A stretch of DNA of 64,000 nt from Siphonodentalium dalli. Lineage: Eukaryota > Mollusca > Scaphopoda > Gadilida > Siphonodentaliidae. Every line of letters begins with the position of its first letter. Positions within the stretch are counted from its first letter, which is position 1. A program made the translations under genes and the position numbers. The notes beneath the pieces were generated by a model. The model was not told the DNA's origin and did not search any database. It saw only the letters and a list, made by a program, of their open reading frames with translations. This document shows, piece by piece, positions 15,001 to 25,409 of the stretch. Where the stretch lies: assembly GCA_032622095.1 (NCBI GenBank), contig CP136063.1:211216355-211280354 (forward strand), in the 5' to 3' direction.

Positions 15001-18000
15001 GGCTCTGTAAAGGGTTAATTAGCCTTATACTCTGCTATTTATGATGAAGTTATCTCTGTTGTGGGTTCTGTAAAGGATTAATTAGCCTTATACTCTGCTA
15101 TTTATGATGAAGTTATCTCTGTTGTGGGCCCTGTAAAGGATTAATTAGCCTTATACTCTGCTATTTATGATGAAGTTATCTCTGTTGTGGGTTCTGTAAA
15201 GGATTAATTAGCCTTATACTCTGCTATTTATGATGAAGTTATCTCTGTTGTGGGCCCTGTAAAGGATTAATTAGCCTTATACTCTGCTATTTATGATGAA
15301 GTTATCTCTGTTGTGGGTTCTGTAAAGGATTAATTAGCCTTATACTCTGCTATTTATGATGAAGTTATCTCTGTTGTGGGCCCTGTAAAGGATTAATTAG
15401 CCTTATACTCTGCTATTTATGATGAAGTTATCTCTGTTGTGGGTTCTGTAAAGGGTTGATTGGCCTTATACTCTGCTATTTATGATGAAGTTATCTCTGT
15501 TGTGGGTTCTGTAAAGGATTAATTAGCCTTATACTCTGCTATTTATGATGAAGTTATCTCTGTTGTGGGCTCTGTAAAGGGTTGATTGGCCTTATACTCT
15601 GCTATTTATGATGAAGTTATCTCTGTTGTGGGTTCTGTAAAGGATTAATTAGCCTTATACTCTGCTATTTATGATGAAGTTATCTCTGTTGTGGGCCCTG
15701 TAAAGGATTAATTAGCCTTATACTCTGCTATTTATGATGAAGTTATCTCTGTTGTGGGTTCTGTAAAGGATTAATTAGCCTTATACTCTGCTATTTATGA
15801 TGAAGTTATCTCTGTTGTGGGCTCTGTAAAGGGTTGATTGGCCTTATACTCTGCTATTTATGATGAAGTTATCTCTGTTGTGGGTTCTGTAAAGGATTAA
15901 TTAGCCTTATACTCTGCTATTTATGATGAAGTTATCTCTGTTGTGGGTTCTGTAAAGGATTAATTAGCCTTATACTCTGCTATTTATGATGAAGTTATCT
16001 CTGTTGTGGGCCCTGTAAAGGATTAATTAACCTTATACTCTGATATTTATGATGAAGTTATCTCTGTTGTGGGTTCTGTAAAGGGTTGATTGGCCTTATA
16101 CTCTGCTATTTATGATGAAGTTATCTCTGTTGTGGGCTCTGTAAAGGGTTAATTAGCCTTATACTCTGCTATTTATGATGAAGTTATCTCTATTGTGGGT
16201 TCTGTAAAGGGTTGATTGGCCTTATACTCTGCTATTTATGATGAAGTTATCTCTGTTGTGGGCCCTGTAAAGGATTAATTAACCTTATACTCTGCTATTT
16301 ATGATGAAGTTATCTCTGTTGTGGGTTCTGTAAATGGTTAATTAGCCTTATACTCTGCTATTTATGATGAAGTTATCTCTGTTGTGGGCCCTGTAAAGGA
16401 TTAATTAGCCTTATACTCTGCTATTTATGATGAAGTTATCTCTGTTGTGGGTTCTGTAAAGGATTAATTAGCCTTATACTCTGCTATTTATGATGAAGTT
16501 ATCTCTGTTGTGGGTTCTGTAAAGGATTAATTAGCCTTATACTCTGCTATTTATGATGAAGTTATCTCTGTTGTGGGCCCTGTAAAGGATTAATTAGCCT
16601 TATACTCTGCTATTTATGATGAAGTTATCTCTGTTGTGGGTTCTGTAAAGGATTAATTAGCCTTATACTCTGCTATTTATGATGAAGTTATCTCTGTTGT
16701 GGGTTCTGTAAAGGGTTGATTGGCCTTATACTCTGCTATTTATGATGAAGTTATCTCTGTTGTGGGCCCTGTAAAGGATTAATTAGCCTTATACTCTGCT
16801 ATTTATGATGAAGTTATCTCTGTTGTGGGTTCTGTAAAGGATTAATTAGCCTTATACTCTGCTATTTATGATGAAGTTATCTCTGTTGTGGGTTCTGTAA
16901 AGGGTTAATTAGCCTTATACTCTGCTATTTATGATGAAGTTATCTCTGTTGTGGGTTCTGTAAAGGATTAATTAGCCTTATACTCTGCTATTTATGATGA
17001 AGTTATCTCTGTTGTGGGTTCTGTAAAGGATTAATTAGCCTTATACTCTGCTATTTATGATGAAGTTATCTCTGTTGTGGGCCCTGTAAAGGATTAATTA
17101 GCCTTATACTCTGCTATTTATGATGAAGTTATCTCTGTTGTGGGCCCTGTAAAGGATTAATTAGCCTTATACTCTGCTATTTATGATGAAGTTATCTCTG
17201 TTGTGGGTTCTGTAAAGGATTAATTAGCCTTATACTCTGCTATTTATGATGAAGTTATCTCTGTTGTGGGCCCTGTATAGGATTAATTAGCCTTATACTC
17301 TGCTATTTATGATGAAGTTATCTCTGTTGTGGGTTCTGTAAAGGGTTAATTAGCCTTATACTCTGCTATTTATGATGAAGTGATCTCTGTTGTGGGCTCT
17401 GTAAAGGATTAATTAGCCTTATACTCTGCTATTTATGATGAAGTGATCTCTGTTGTGGACTCTGTAAAGGGTTAATTAGCCTTATACTCTGCTATTTATG
17501 ATGAAGTGATCTCTGTTGTGGGTTCTGTAAAGGATTAATTAGCCTTATACTCTGCTATTTATGATGAAGTGATCTCTGTTGTGGGCTCTGTAAAGGATTA
17601 ATTAGCCTTATACTCTGCTATTTATGATGAAGTTATCTCTGTTGTGGGCTCTGTAAAGGATTAATTAGCCTTATACTCTGCTATTTATGATGAAGTGATC
17701 TCTGTTGTGGGCTCTGTAAAGGATTAATTAGCCTTATACTCTGCTATTTATGATGAAGTTATCTCTGTTGTGGGCTCTGTAAAGGATTAATTAGCCTTAT
17801 ACTCTGCTATTTATGATGAAGTTATCTCTGTTGTGGGTTCTGTAAAGGATTAATTAGCCTTATACTCTGCTATTTATGATGAAGTTATCTCTGTTGTGGG
17901 CTCTGTAAAGGATTAATTAGCCTTATACTCTGCTATTTATGATGAAGTTATCTCTGTTGTGGGTTCTGTAAAGGGTTGATTGGCCTTATACTCTGCTATT

Positions 18001-18515
18001 TATGATGAAGTTATCTCTGTTGTGGGCTCTGTAAAGGATTAATTAGCCTTATACTCTGCTATTTATGATGAAGTTATCTCTGTTGTGGGCTCTGTAAAGG
18101 GTTGATTGGCCTTATACTCTGCTATTTATGATGAAGTTATCTCTGTTGTGGGCTCTGTAAAGGATTAATTAGCCTTATATTCTGCTATTTATGATGAAGT
18201 TATCTCTGTTGTGGGCTCTGTAAAGGATTAATTAGCCTTATACTCTGCTATTTATGATGAAGTTATCTCTGTTGTGGGCTCTGTAAAGGGTTGATTGGCC
18301 TTATACTCTGCTATTTATGATGAAGTTATCTCTGTTGTGGGCTCTGTAAAGGATTAATTAGCCTTATATTCTGCTATTTATGATGAAGTTATCTCTGTTG
18401 TGGGCTCTGTAAAGGGTTGATTGGCCTTATACTCTGCTATTTATGATGAAGTTATCTCTGTTGTGGGTTCTGTAAAGGGTTGATTGGCCTTATACTCTGC
18501 TATTTATGATGAAGT
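1..18515. repeat. 63-bp satellite array, about 294 units
   Basis: Head-to-tail copies of a 63-bp unit (begins gttgtgggytctgtaaag, ends gatgaagttatctct) fill the window from its left edge. Unit 294 starts at 18460, exactly 293 x 63 bases after the first, so no net indel has accumulated. Variation is almost only substitution at a few linked sites: ggttct/ggctct/ggccct, then ggattaattag/gggttaattag/gggttgattgg, and gtt/gtg before atctct. Because 63 is divisible by three each frame repeats unchanged, and every frame on both strands has a stop in each unit, so the array does not code. It stops in the middle of a unit at 18515. If the RPTP has exons further left, the array is intronic. The left end is not seen. 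Confidence 0.98.
6607..13725. repeat. Higher-order repeat blocks of 28 or 29 satellite units
   Basis: Within the satellite, a cluster of marked units (gaagtgatctctg four times, gtggactct once, then a ttacactct unit and an attaatgatg unit) recurs with starts at 6607, 8371, 10198, 11962 and 13726. The spacings are 1764, 1827, 1764 and 1764 bases, which is 28, 29, 28 and 28 units. A further cluster begins at 17380, 58 units later, but is followed by different units. This is the usual sign of amplification of multi-unit blocks by unequal exchange. Confidence 0.93.
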
Positions 18516-20661
18516 CATAAATTTGCTTCGCCTTCTTACAGCCTCTCAGACACACAGACCTCATCTATCACCATTATTATTATCATTATAATTTGCTTCA
18601 CCATCTTACAGCCCCGCCAAGGGAGGATGTGAATATCAACTCAGTGAGTCAATCTTTGGAAGCTATTAACACAGACACACAGACCTCATCTATCATCATC
18701 ATCATTATAATTTGCTTTGCCTTCTTACAGCCCCGCCAAGGGAGGATTTGAGTATCAGATCAGTGAGTCAATCTATGGAAGCTATTAATTCAGACACACA
18801 GACCTCATCTATTATCGTCATTATCATCATTATAATTTGCTTCACCTTCTTACAGCCCCCCCAAGGGAGGATTTGAGTATCAGATCAGTGAGCCAATCTT
18901 TGGAAGCTATTAACTCAGACACACAGACCTCATCTATCATCACCATTATTATTATGCCCCCGACTTGAAGTCGGCGGGTATATAGTCGACGTCTCCGTCC
19001 GTCCGTACGTCCATCCGTACAAACATTTTGCATTATTGTTCAGCAACCGCTGGGCAGATTTAGCTGATATTTGGTATGGTGATAGAGCAGCATAGGGGAA
19101 CAGCTACATGCATAGCGCGGGTTTCGTCCACCCATTTTCACCAGAGTTATGGCCCTTTTTAGTCGAGTTTTTTTCCAAAACTCGACTTATAGTTTGATGA
19201 GGGATGGCGGACGGGCGGGCTGGCGGCCTGTTTTGCTTATAACTCAACCGTTTATGGACGGATTAAAAATTTGGTGTGTGAGTACATATCCATGCACGTA
19301 AGCTGCAGACAAAAAATCGGGTTCGTCCGCACATTTATTACAGAGTTATGGCCCTTTGCCATTTTTCACTGATTTTAGGCTCGTTAGCGCAACAACTTCA
19401 ACAAACGTTATCTGATTCGATTGAAATTTGGAATATAGGTGTCTCCCAAGAATATCTCGGACGAGTTCGAAAACCGGCCTGGTCCGATAAAATTTGAAAG
19501 TGTTATGGCCCTTAATTAGTCATTTTTCACGAATTTTCAGCTCGTTAGCGCGATAACTTCAACAAACGTTATCCAATTTGATTGAAATTTGGTATATAGG
19601 TGTCTCCCAAGAATATCTTGTCCACCCATTTTCACCAGAGTTATGGCCCTTTTTTTACTTAGAAAATTCAATTTTTTTCTAGTTTTTTGGGTTTCCAAAT
19701 GATAGCGTGAGCTTTGGTGGTATGATTGCAAATCCCGTATTTTTGTGGATCAGTTATATGAAAATACATGTCAAGTGCAAATTTGGGTATGATCTGATGA
19801 TTTTTGCCAGAGTTATGGCCCTTTTTTTAACTTAGAAAATTTGAATTTTTGGTTGTTTTTGGGTTTTACGGATCGCTTGTTTTTGGGTTTCCAAATTTCT
19901 AGTACGAACTTCTTTTGGAATGGTCATATAGACCTCCTCGGATATCCGCAGTTTCGTCCATGCTTAATCCGAATTGCTACGGTCGGGGGCAAATGCCACG
20001 CGACAGCGTACCTCTTGTCATTATAATTTGCTTCACCTTCTAACAGCCCCGCCAAGGGAGGATGTGAATATCGACTCAGTTAGTCAATCTTTGAAGCTGT
20101 TAACTCAGACACACAGACCTCATCTATTATCGTCATTATCATCATTATAATTTGCTTCGCCTTCTTACAGCCCCGCCAAGGGAGGATTTGAGTATCATCT
20201 CAGTGAGCCAATCTTTGGAAGCTGTTAACTCAGACACACAGACCTCATCTATCATCATCATCATTATTATTATAATTTGCTTCGCCTTCTTACAGCCCCG
20301 CCAAGGGAGGATTTGAGTATTACATCAGTGAGCCAATCTTTAGAAGCTGTTAACTCAGACACGCAGACCTCATCTATCATCATCATCATTATTATTATAA
20401 TTTGCTTCACCCTCTTACAGCCCCGCCAAGGGAGGATTTGAGTATCAACTCAGTGAGCCAATCTTTGGAAGCTATTAACTCAGACACACAGACCTCATCT
20501 ATCATCATCATTATTATTATAATTTGCTTCACCCTCTTACAGCCCCGCCAAGGGAGGATTTGAGTATCAGATCAGTGAGCCAATCTTTGGAAGCTGTTAA
20601 CTCAGACACACAGACCTCATCTAGCATCATCATCATTATAATTCGCTTCACCCTCTTACAG
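18516..20661 (+). repeat. Tandem array of splice acceptor plus half exon (about 120 bp)
   Basis: A unit of 119-125 bp holds a pyrimidine-rich tract ending in ttacag, then the first ~85 bases of RPTP exon 1 (ccccgccaagggaggat to gacacacagacctc), then an atcatcatt run. The acceptor G lies at 18611, 18730, 18855, 20046, 20170, 20295, 20420, 20542 and 20661, with an internally deleted copy at 18541. Only the last copy continues into the rest of the exon and a donor site. In the others the exon part runs into atcatcatt and no GT donor follows. A 1-kb element interrupts the array at 18956. The array joins the 63-bp satellite directly. Confidence 0.93.
18956..20018. mobile_element. GCCCCCGAC-family non-autonomous element, long copy
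   Basis: The element starts gcccccgacttgaagtcggc and ends with gtcgggggcaaatgccacgc followed by gacagcgtacctcttgt, so GCCCCCGAC near one end faces GTCGGGGGC near the other. Its inside is built from repeats of a phrase like 'cagagttatggcccttttt' and 'caaatgatag'. It sits in the acceptor/half-exon array: both flanks are the array's atcatcattat run, so the empty site can be recognised. Shorter copies occur at about 41598 and 51907. No transposase frame is seen. The superfamily is unknown. Confidence 0.8.
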
Positions 20662-20835
20662 CCCCGCCAAGGGAGGATTTGAGTATCAGATCAGTGAGCC
20701 AATCTACGGAAGCTGTTAACTCAGACACACAGACCTCCATCAAGCTCACCATCAAGACCTATTTCTTTAAGAATAACGAGAATGGTGAAATTACTGTCTA
20801 CGGGCTCGTCGTGTCCGCTACATCCAAACAACAAG
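20662..20835 (+). CDS. RPTP exon 1 of 9 seen: fibronectin-III-like ectodomain
   Basis: The exon is bounded by ctcttacag and a caag/gttagt donor. It is 174 bases, needing one base from upstream and leaving one, the phase usual for fibronectin-III exons. It encodes 57 whole residues beginning PPREDLSIRSVSQS and containing KTYFFKNNENGEITVYGLVV. That pattern (aliphatic strand, aromatic pair, polar turn 'NENGEI', strand ending 'YGLVV') is typical of the membrane-near ectodomain of receptor-type tyrosine phosphatases. The protein would face outside the cell. Several upstream acceptors copy this exon's 5' half. The family call is from memory of the family and rests on all nine exons together. Confidence 0.85.
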
Positions 20836-20935
20836 GTTAGTGTTATTTATCAACGGTCAGCTGCATGCAAACAAGGAGGTTAGTGTTATTTATCTATATT
20901 GGTCAGCTACATGCAAACAAGGAAGTTAGTGTTAG
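20829..20935 (+). repeat. Triplicated 5' splice donor of exon 1
   Basis: The donor context is repeated three times at 40-47 base spacing: acaag/gttagtgttattt at 20831, acaaggag/gttagtgttattt at 20871 and acaaggaa/gttagtgtta near 20918, separated by 'ggtcagctrcatgcaaa'. Use of the second or third donor would read through an in-frame TAG just after the first (codon after GGT), so those products would be truncated. Confidence 0.85.
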
Positions 20936-20948
20936 CGATATACTTTTT

Positions 20949-21245
20949 GTCCCCCGAAAAATTTATTTTTGACGGACTATAGAAACGGGCTCCTTCCGTC
21001 CGTTGGTACGGAAGGGCCTTTTGTACGTCTGTCCGTTTAGCTGTCAGTCACACTTTTGTGTACCTTCATGGTGTAATCATCTCCTTCTACAGTTTTCATC
21101 CTAGAGATTTGAAACTTCAAAGTATTGTTACCCACATATTGGAGTTATTTTTACGGAATTATTAACCCTTTTGACGTAGAACATTTCAACATTTTTTTAA
21201 ATTTCTTTAACAAAGCAGCATCGACTTGCCACTTTGTCGGGGGAC
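20949..21245. mobile_element. Short GTCCCCCGA/TCGGGGGAC element
   Basis: A 297-bp segment starts gtcccccga and ends tcgggggac, a 9-base terminal inverted repeat resembling that of the GCCCCCGAC family. The inside has 'ccttccgtccgttgg' and 'acggaagggcc', also like that family's 'gtccgtccgtacg' stretch. No coding frame. It lies in the first visible RPTP intron. Confidence 0.6.
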
Positions 21246-22660
21246 ACTGAAGTCGGCTGACCTTTTATATTCCTTTGACCGGTAGAATGTTATTTATGTT
21301 GTCTTAAGGCTGGTGGGTTGGTACGTCATTTATGTTTTCTTGCAGTTTGCAGGTGGAATGATATTTATGTCATTATAGTTTTGTGATAGTTTTACACATT
21401 TAACACTAGTCCCCACACCCACAATCCCCCACCCATATTATATATAGGCTCTTGTCAGATTTGTGATAAAATGAATGGCTGTTGTTTGATCGAAATCCTT
21501 CTTTCAAAATGAAACAACATCTTGAATGCGCACACATATTTATACATAGGTATATCGCGATACATGGTTCCTGCTCAAAACCTACCAAAACATATATATC
21601 GGATATATTCGACACAGCTCGGAAGTTTCTGTAATATACTGCTGTGCTAATAATTTGGATTGCTCTCCTTAGACTAAGCACTGCATATGTGTATTACTGT
21701 ACAGTGGCATTACATTAAGCGTAGAAGCACTGCGTATGTGTATTACTGTAAGCGTAGACTAGATTAGTAGATTGTGGGCTGCTGAGTGCGATTATTTTAT
21801 TGACAACTATTTTAAACATAGTAACACACATCAGACATCTTGGCTATAAATCAGTCACAAACATCACAGAGACAGCCACTGCACGCCGCCGACGAACATT
21901 GACACATGGTAATTCACACCCTAATAATTGATTGGATAATCAAGTCATTTGTGTGCTCGTTGCATGATCTCTGACTGTTTGTTAGGTTAATAAAGTTGTT
22001 GTCATATCTGAGATCTCATGGCTCAACAATAATGATTAATGGGCATTTTAGGCATGAAAAACATAAGTCTATGGATTAGTCTATGGATTTTATTCATAAA
22101 TACCAAATATTATACTTGCCTATAATTAAGCATTTCTTTTTTTGGTGTGAGTCCATATTTGTTTACATCGTCGACAGCTGTATAGCCTATACTCACCTAA
22201 CTTGACTCAATTTTATTCTTCCGATATATATTTTCACATTGGGCTGGGATGCCCACATATAAGACACCTATATATGTATATTTTAGTACCATCAGTCGGA
22301 ATTTGGATTATTAAACATGGCCACATATAGGTATCATTGACTCAAGATATACCGCAACAGTTGGCCAAGTAAGCTATCATGAAATATTTTTGTTATTTTG
22401 CTGATTTTCATTGGAATTTTAAGGTCGACTTGCACATTACTGTAAACGCATTTGTGAAATGAGCCAGAATAGGGTGAACGAGTCGCTGACGTCGCCCTCA
22501 AGTCTGGTCTTTGGAATCATCAAATTATATCACCAGGTGTCTCATATCCCCTGGACATCACCAGGTGTTTGGTGGCAAATTTACCCAGGTGTTTCCAATC
22601 CCTTGGAATGATAGAATTATTTTGTTTTGAGGGAAGGTGGAACTATTACCTTCCTTAAAA
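21246..22660. other. Intron sequence, nothing firm recognised
   Basis: AT-rich sequence between RPTP exons 1 and 2. A short open frame on the minus strand (21406-21681) has no family I recognise and no splice context; it is probably chance. A weak candidate exon at 21870-21908 is listed separately. Confidence 0.5.
21870..21908 (+). CDS. Possible 39-base cassette exon of the RPTP (weak)
   Basis: The segment is preceded by catcacag and followed by gtaatt. It is 39 bases and keeps the 1-to-1 phase between exons 1 and 2, so it could be included or skipped without changing frame, adding 13 residues (TATARRRRTLTH after a split codon). Against it: the acceptor has no pyrimidine tract and the residues match nothing I know. 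Chance is quite possible. Confidence 0.2.
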
Positions 22661-22661
22661 G

Positions 22662-22790
22662 GCCTGTAAATGTTATAATTAATTCTTAGTCTGTAGATGT
22701 GATTGTTAATTAATTTTAGGCGTGTAAATGTGATTATTAATTCCAGACTTGTAAATGTGATTATTAATTCCAGACTGTCATAATCAATTT
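22662..22790 (+). repeat. 27-30 bp tandem repeat abutting exon 2
   Basis: About four degraded copies of a unit like 'cttgtaaatgtgattatt' plus 'aattccaga' run up to three bases before the acceptor of exon 2. Two copies contain ttaattccag, which resembles a splice acceptor. Confidence 0.75.
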
Positions 22791-22793
22791 CAG

Positions 22794-22907
22794 AGTTTGT
22801 GAGTGTTGCGAGTATTGATGACTTTGATGGCATGAACAACTGGGATGCTGCCAAATCGAAGGGATTTCCTCCATACAGAGTGTCCATTGATTCTCAGGAT
22901 ATTAATG
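22794..22907 (+). CDS. RPTP exon 2: ectodomain
   Basis: The exon lies between aatttcag and aatg/gttagt, 114 bases, phase 1 to 1, joining exon 1 without a stop. It encodes 37 whole residues including NNWDAAKSKGFPPYRVSID. The phrase 'W-x-A-A-x-x-x-x-F-P-P-Y-R-V' is a recurring block in RPTP ectodomains just before the last fibronectin-III strands. Placed 1.96 kb downstream of exon 1. Confidence 0.85.
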
Positions 22908-23670
22908 GTTAGTGCATAACCATGAGTTGACCCATATTTAATACTGACTATAATATGGTATATTCTATGTCTCACTGATGACTAAAGAAATCGCGGTGGA
23001 ATGTTGCAGGAGTTTGTTTGGAAATCAAGCTGTCTCACTAGTGGATAATAAATTGTATTTTGCTGGCGCAGATATAGAATAGAGATGCCACGATTAATTA
23101 TTTTGATAATTGATAATCGATCGTCAATAATCGACTATGATCAATTAATCGTACCTAATAACATCAGTGGAAATATTCCATAATATGGCCTATTGGCTGG
23201 GTGCTGGTTAACTGCACAGTCGCTGCTTGTTTTAGTCATCGGCTGATGTAATTTTACTTCAATAAAGTGCATGATAAACCACTATTAATGACAAATGAAC
23301 ACAATGAATTCAATACCAGCACAGTTCTCAATGATGTTATAATATTTGTGAGTTCATTAGAATGAACGTAGCGATTAATTTCAGTGTTATGAATAGCCAA
23401 ACATACAAACAATATAAAAGTAGGAATGCAGGATGGATGGCCGGCGGTTCCTAAAACAAGGAAACTATAAGTTTCATCAAACTTCCAGAATGTGGATAAC
23501 AATCACAAAGGTGTGCCCCCTACCCGCAAATTGCAGGACTCAGAATAAGTTAAGTATTTGATAATATCGAGTTTCATTCAGCATTCATCACATGATATGC
23601 AATAGCCTGTACTAGTAACATCTAAGTATAAGTATGCAAACAAAGTATACTCGCAACATTGTTGATGAGG

Positions 23671-23918
23671 TTATCAATATTCGGTTGAGCATATCAATAT
23701 TTGGTTGAATGTATCAATATTCGGTTGAGCATAACAATATTTAGTTGAATATATTAATATTTGGTTGAGTTAATCAATATTCGGTTGAGCATATGAATAT
23801 TCAGTTGAACATATCAATGTTCAGTTGAGCGTATTGATATTTGGTTGAGCATATCAATATTTGGTTGAGCATATCAATACCATATTCAATTGAGCATATT
23901 AATGTTCAGTTGAGCACA
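23671..23918 (+). repeat. 20-bp minisatellite upstream of exon 3
   Basis: Around 12 degenerate copies of a 20-base unit 'atatcaatatttggttgagc' end 33 bases before the exon 3 start. Confidence 0.9.
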
Positions 23919-23951
23919 TTGACTGAACTGACTGTTCTGTTCACTCACCAG

Positions 23952-24045
23952 GGGATGAATTGACGTTCATTTTGGGAAAAGAGGTTTGTACATCATCAAA
24001 CAGCAAATGGTGTAATGGTCAGCTCAACAGTGGAACTGAATATAG
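23952..24045 (+). CDS. RPTP exon 3: ectodomain with conserved cysteines
   Basis: The exon lies between tcactcaccag and atag/gtcagt, 94 bases, entering with one base carried over and ending after two bases of a codon. The 30 whole residues include LTFILGKEVCTSSNSKWCNG and then QLNSGTEY. The 'C...(K/R)-W-C-N-G-x-L-x-x-G-T-x-Y' pattern is the hallmark strand of the membrane-proximal fibronectin-III-like region of RPTPs, where the two cysteines probably pair. Confidence 0.87.
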
Positions 24046-24141
24046 GTCAGTATAATATTCTTAATAATATGACAATACTCTGATTGCAATTATCGACCTG
24101 CAGGTAAACTATCTACAGACAAGCCTGAATATCATGGCTTA

Positions 24142-24228
24142 TTAACCTATAGAGAGCCCCACACAGACTGGAGCAGACGACACTCTGCAGTGCATGCTTC
24201 CATCTGTGCTAGGCTCCCTGCAGGTTAA
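24142..24228. mobile_element. Short MITE-like element with TTAACC ends, copy 1
   Basis: The segment starts ttaacctatagagagcccc and ends aggctccctgcaggttaa, giving imperfect inverted ends of about 17 bases with TTAA at both outer edges. A sister copy follows at 24274. It is about 87 bp and non-coding. TTAA ends suggest piggyBac-like mobilisation, an inference. Confidence 0.5.
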
Positions 24229-24273
24229 ACATATAACAATTAATTTTGACCAAGTCTGGAAATAGTGACAAAT

Positions 24274-24358
24274 TAACCCATAGAGAGCCCCACACAGACT
24301 GGAGCAGACGACACTCTGCAATGCATGCTTCCCTCTGTGTTAGGCTCCCTGTGGGTTA
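24274..24358. mobile_element. Short MITE-like element with TTAACC ends, copy 2
   Basis: The segment starts ttaacccatagagagcccc and ends aggctccctgtgggttaa. It is nearly identical to copy 1 about 131 bases upstream, including the flanking 'acaattaa... aagtctggaaat' sequence, so the pair may also be read as a tandem duplication. Confidence 0.5.
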
Positions 24359-24408
24359 AACTTATAACAATTATGGCCAAGCCTGGAAATCGTGTGTCTA
24401 ACATTAGC

Positions 24409-24668
24409 AGAATGAGGTCCCCAGAGAGTGAATTTAGTGACACTATCCTGCCGTGTTACCCTCTGGGAAACTCATTCTGCTTAGGCCTCAACTGCTATGT
24501 GAGACCAAGACTCAGGTTTAAGTTCCCCTGTTGAAGTTAGTGATGTTCATCCCTTAGTCACCTTGATTATGTATTTTATGTATGAGGTCCTCAGTGGGTG
24601 AATTTGGTGATTTTAGCCCACTGTGTGGAATACCATCACCAAATTCCCCCTCTGGAGACCTCATTCTG
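24409..24668. repeat. Two imperfect hairpins (gaggtccycag ... ctggagacctc)
   Basis: From 24582 to about 24668 the sequence begins atgaggtcctcagtgggtg and ends cccctctggagacctcat, with 'aatttggtga' facing 'tcaccaaatt': a near-perfect foldback. A related, looser hairpin lies at 24409-24485 (gaatgaggtccccaga ... ctctgggaaactcattc). Both strands give similar short open frames for this reason; those frames are not genes. Confidence 0.75.
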
Positions 24669-24710
24669 CAAATGATAGACACACTATATCCAGACTTGAT
24701 TATTATTCTG

Positions 24711-24860
24711 TTAACCCTTTCATGGCGGAAGCTGCGCTGGTTCAGCATTAAAGTTCCTGTGTCAGTGCATTCTTTTATACATGCAAGTCTCCGATTGGGA
24801 GCCTCCCATATATAAGAGAATATACTGGCTTACAAGGTCAAGTTAAATGTTGTTATGCCA
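24711..24860. mobile_element. TTAACCCTTTCATGG MITE fragment
   Basis: Starts at ttaaccctttcatggcgg and goes on to 'cattcttttatacatgcaag' and 'cccatatataagagaat', a motif set shared with repeats near 25880-26160 and with the MITE at 28480. The far end is not clear. Confidence 0.45.
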
Positions 24861-25094
24861 AAGTATTCTGTTATATATGCGAGGCTCCCTATGGCCAGAA
24901 TAATTTGAAATGCTATTATTTTGTTTTCGCTGAGGCATACGCCAACGAAACATTCCAACTCGGCATCAGCATATGGCCTGAACATATATTTATGATTGAT
25001 TCCATCTCTGCAACTGTCCATGGCCATTGTTACTCAAACGTACATCCATAAAAGTTAGGGGGGAAGATACCCATGGTGGGAGATAAACTGTTAC

Positions 25095-25409
25095 ACCGTT
25101 ATACTGTATGAGTGGAGGATGTATGCTACTCGATTAACCCCAGGCTTGAATGCAATATTTATATTTCAGTGACACGGTCATAGTATGCATGAGTGGAGGA
25201 TGTACGTTCACTCGATTAAACCCAGGCTTGAATGTGATATTTATATGTAAATGACAAGGTCATAGTATGTACGGGTGGAGGGTGTACAGCCACTCGATTA
25301 ACTCCAGGCTTTAATACAATGTTTCAATGTGAAGATAATAGTATGCACGAGTGGAGGGTGTACGGCCACTCAATTAGCTCCAGGCTTGAATTTGATACCT
25401 ATATTTCAG
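25095..25409 (+). repeat. 81-bp tandem array made from exon 4 and its acceptor
   Basis: Four decayed copies of the 5' part of exon 4 precede the real exon. The landmark '(a)gtggagg' lies at 25111, 25192, 25274 and 25350, and the matching spot in the exon is at 25432: spacings 81, 82, 76 and 82. The copy starting after atatttcag at about 25169 stays open for 27 codons in the exon's frame (… VCMSGGCTFTRLNPG …) before a stop, but no donor follows. This is the second array in this gene whose unit is an acceptor plus half an exon. Confidence 0.85.

Noticed and set aside
1-18515. CRISPR-like array
   Set aside because: Units are directly adjacent with no unique spacers, and the rest of the window is plainly animal nuclear DNA.
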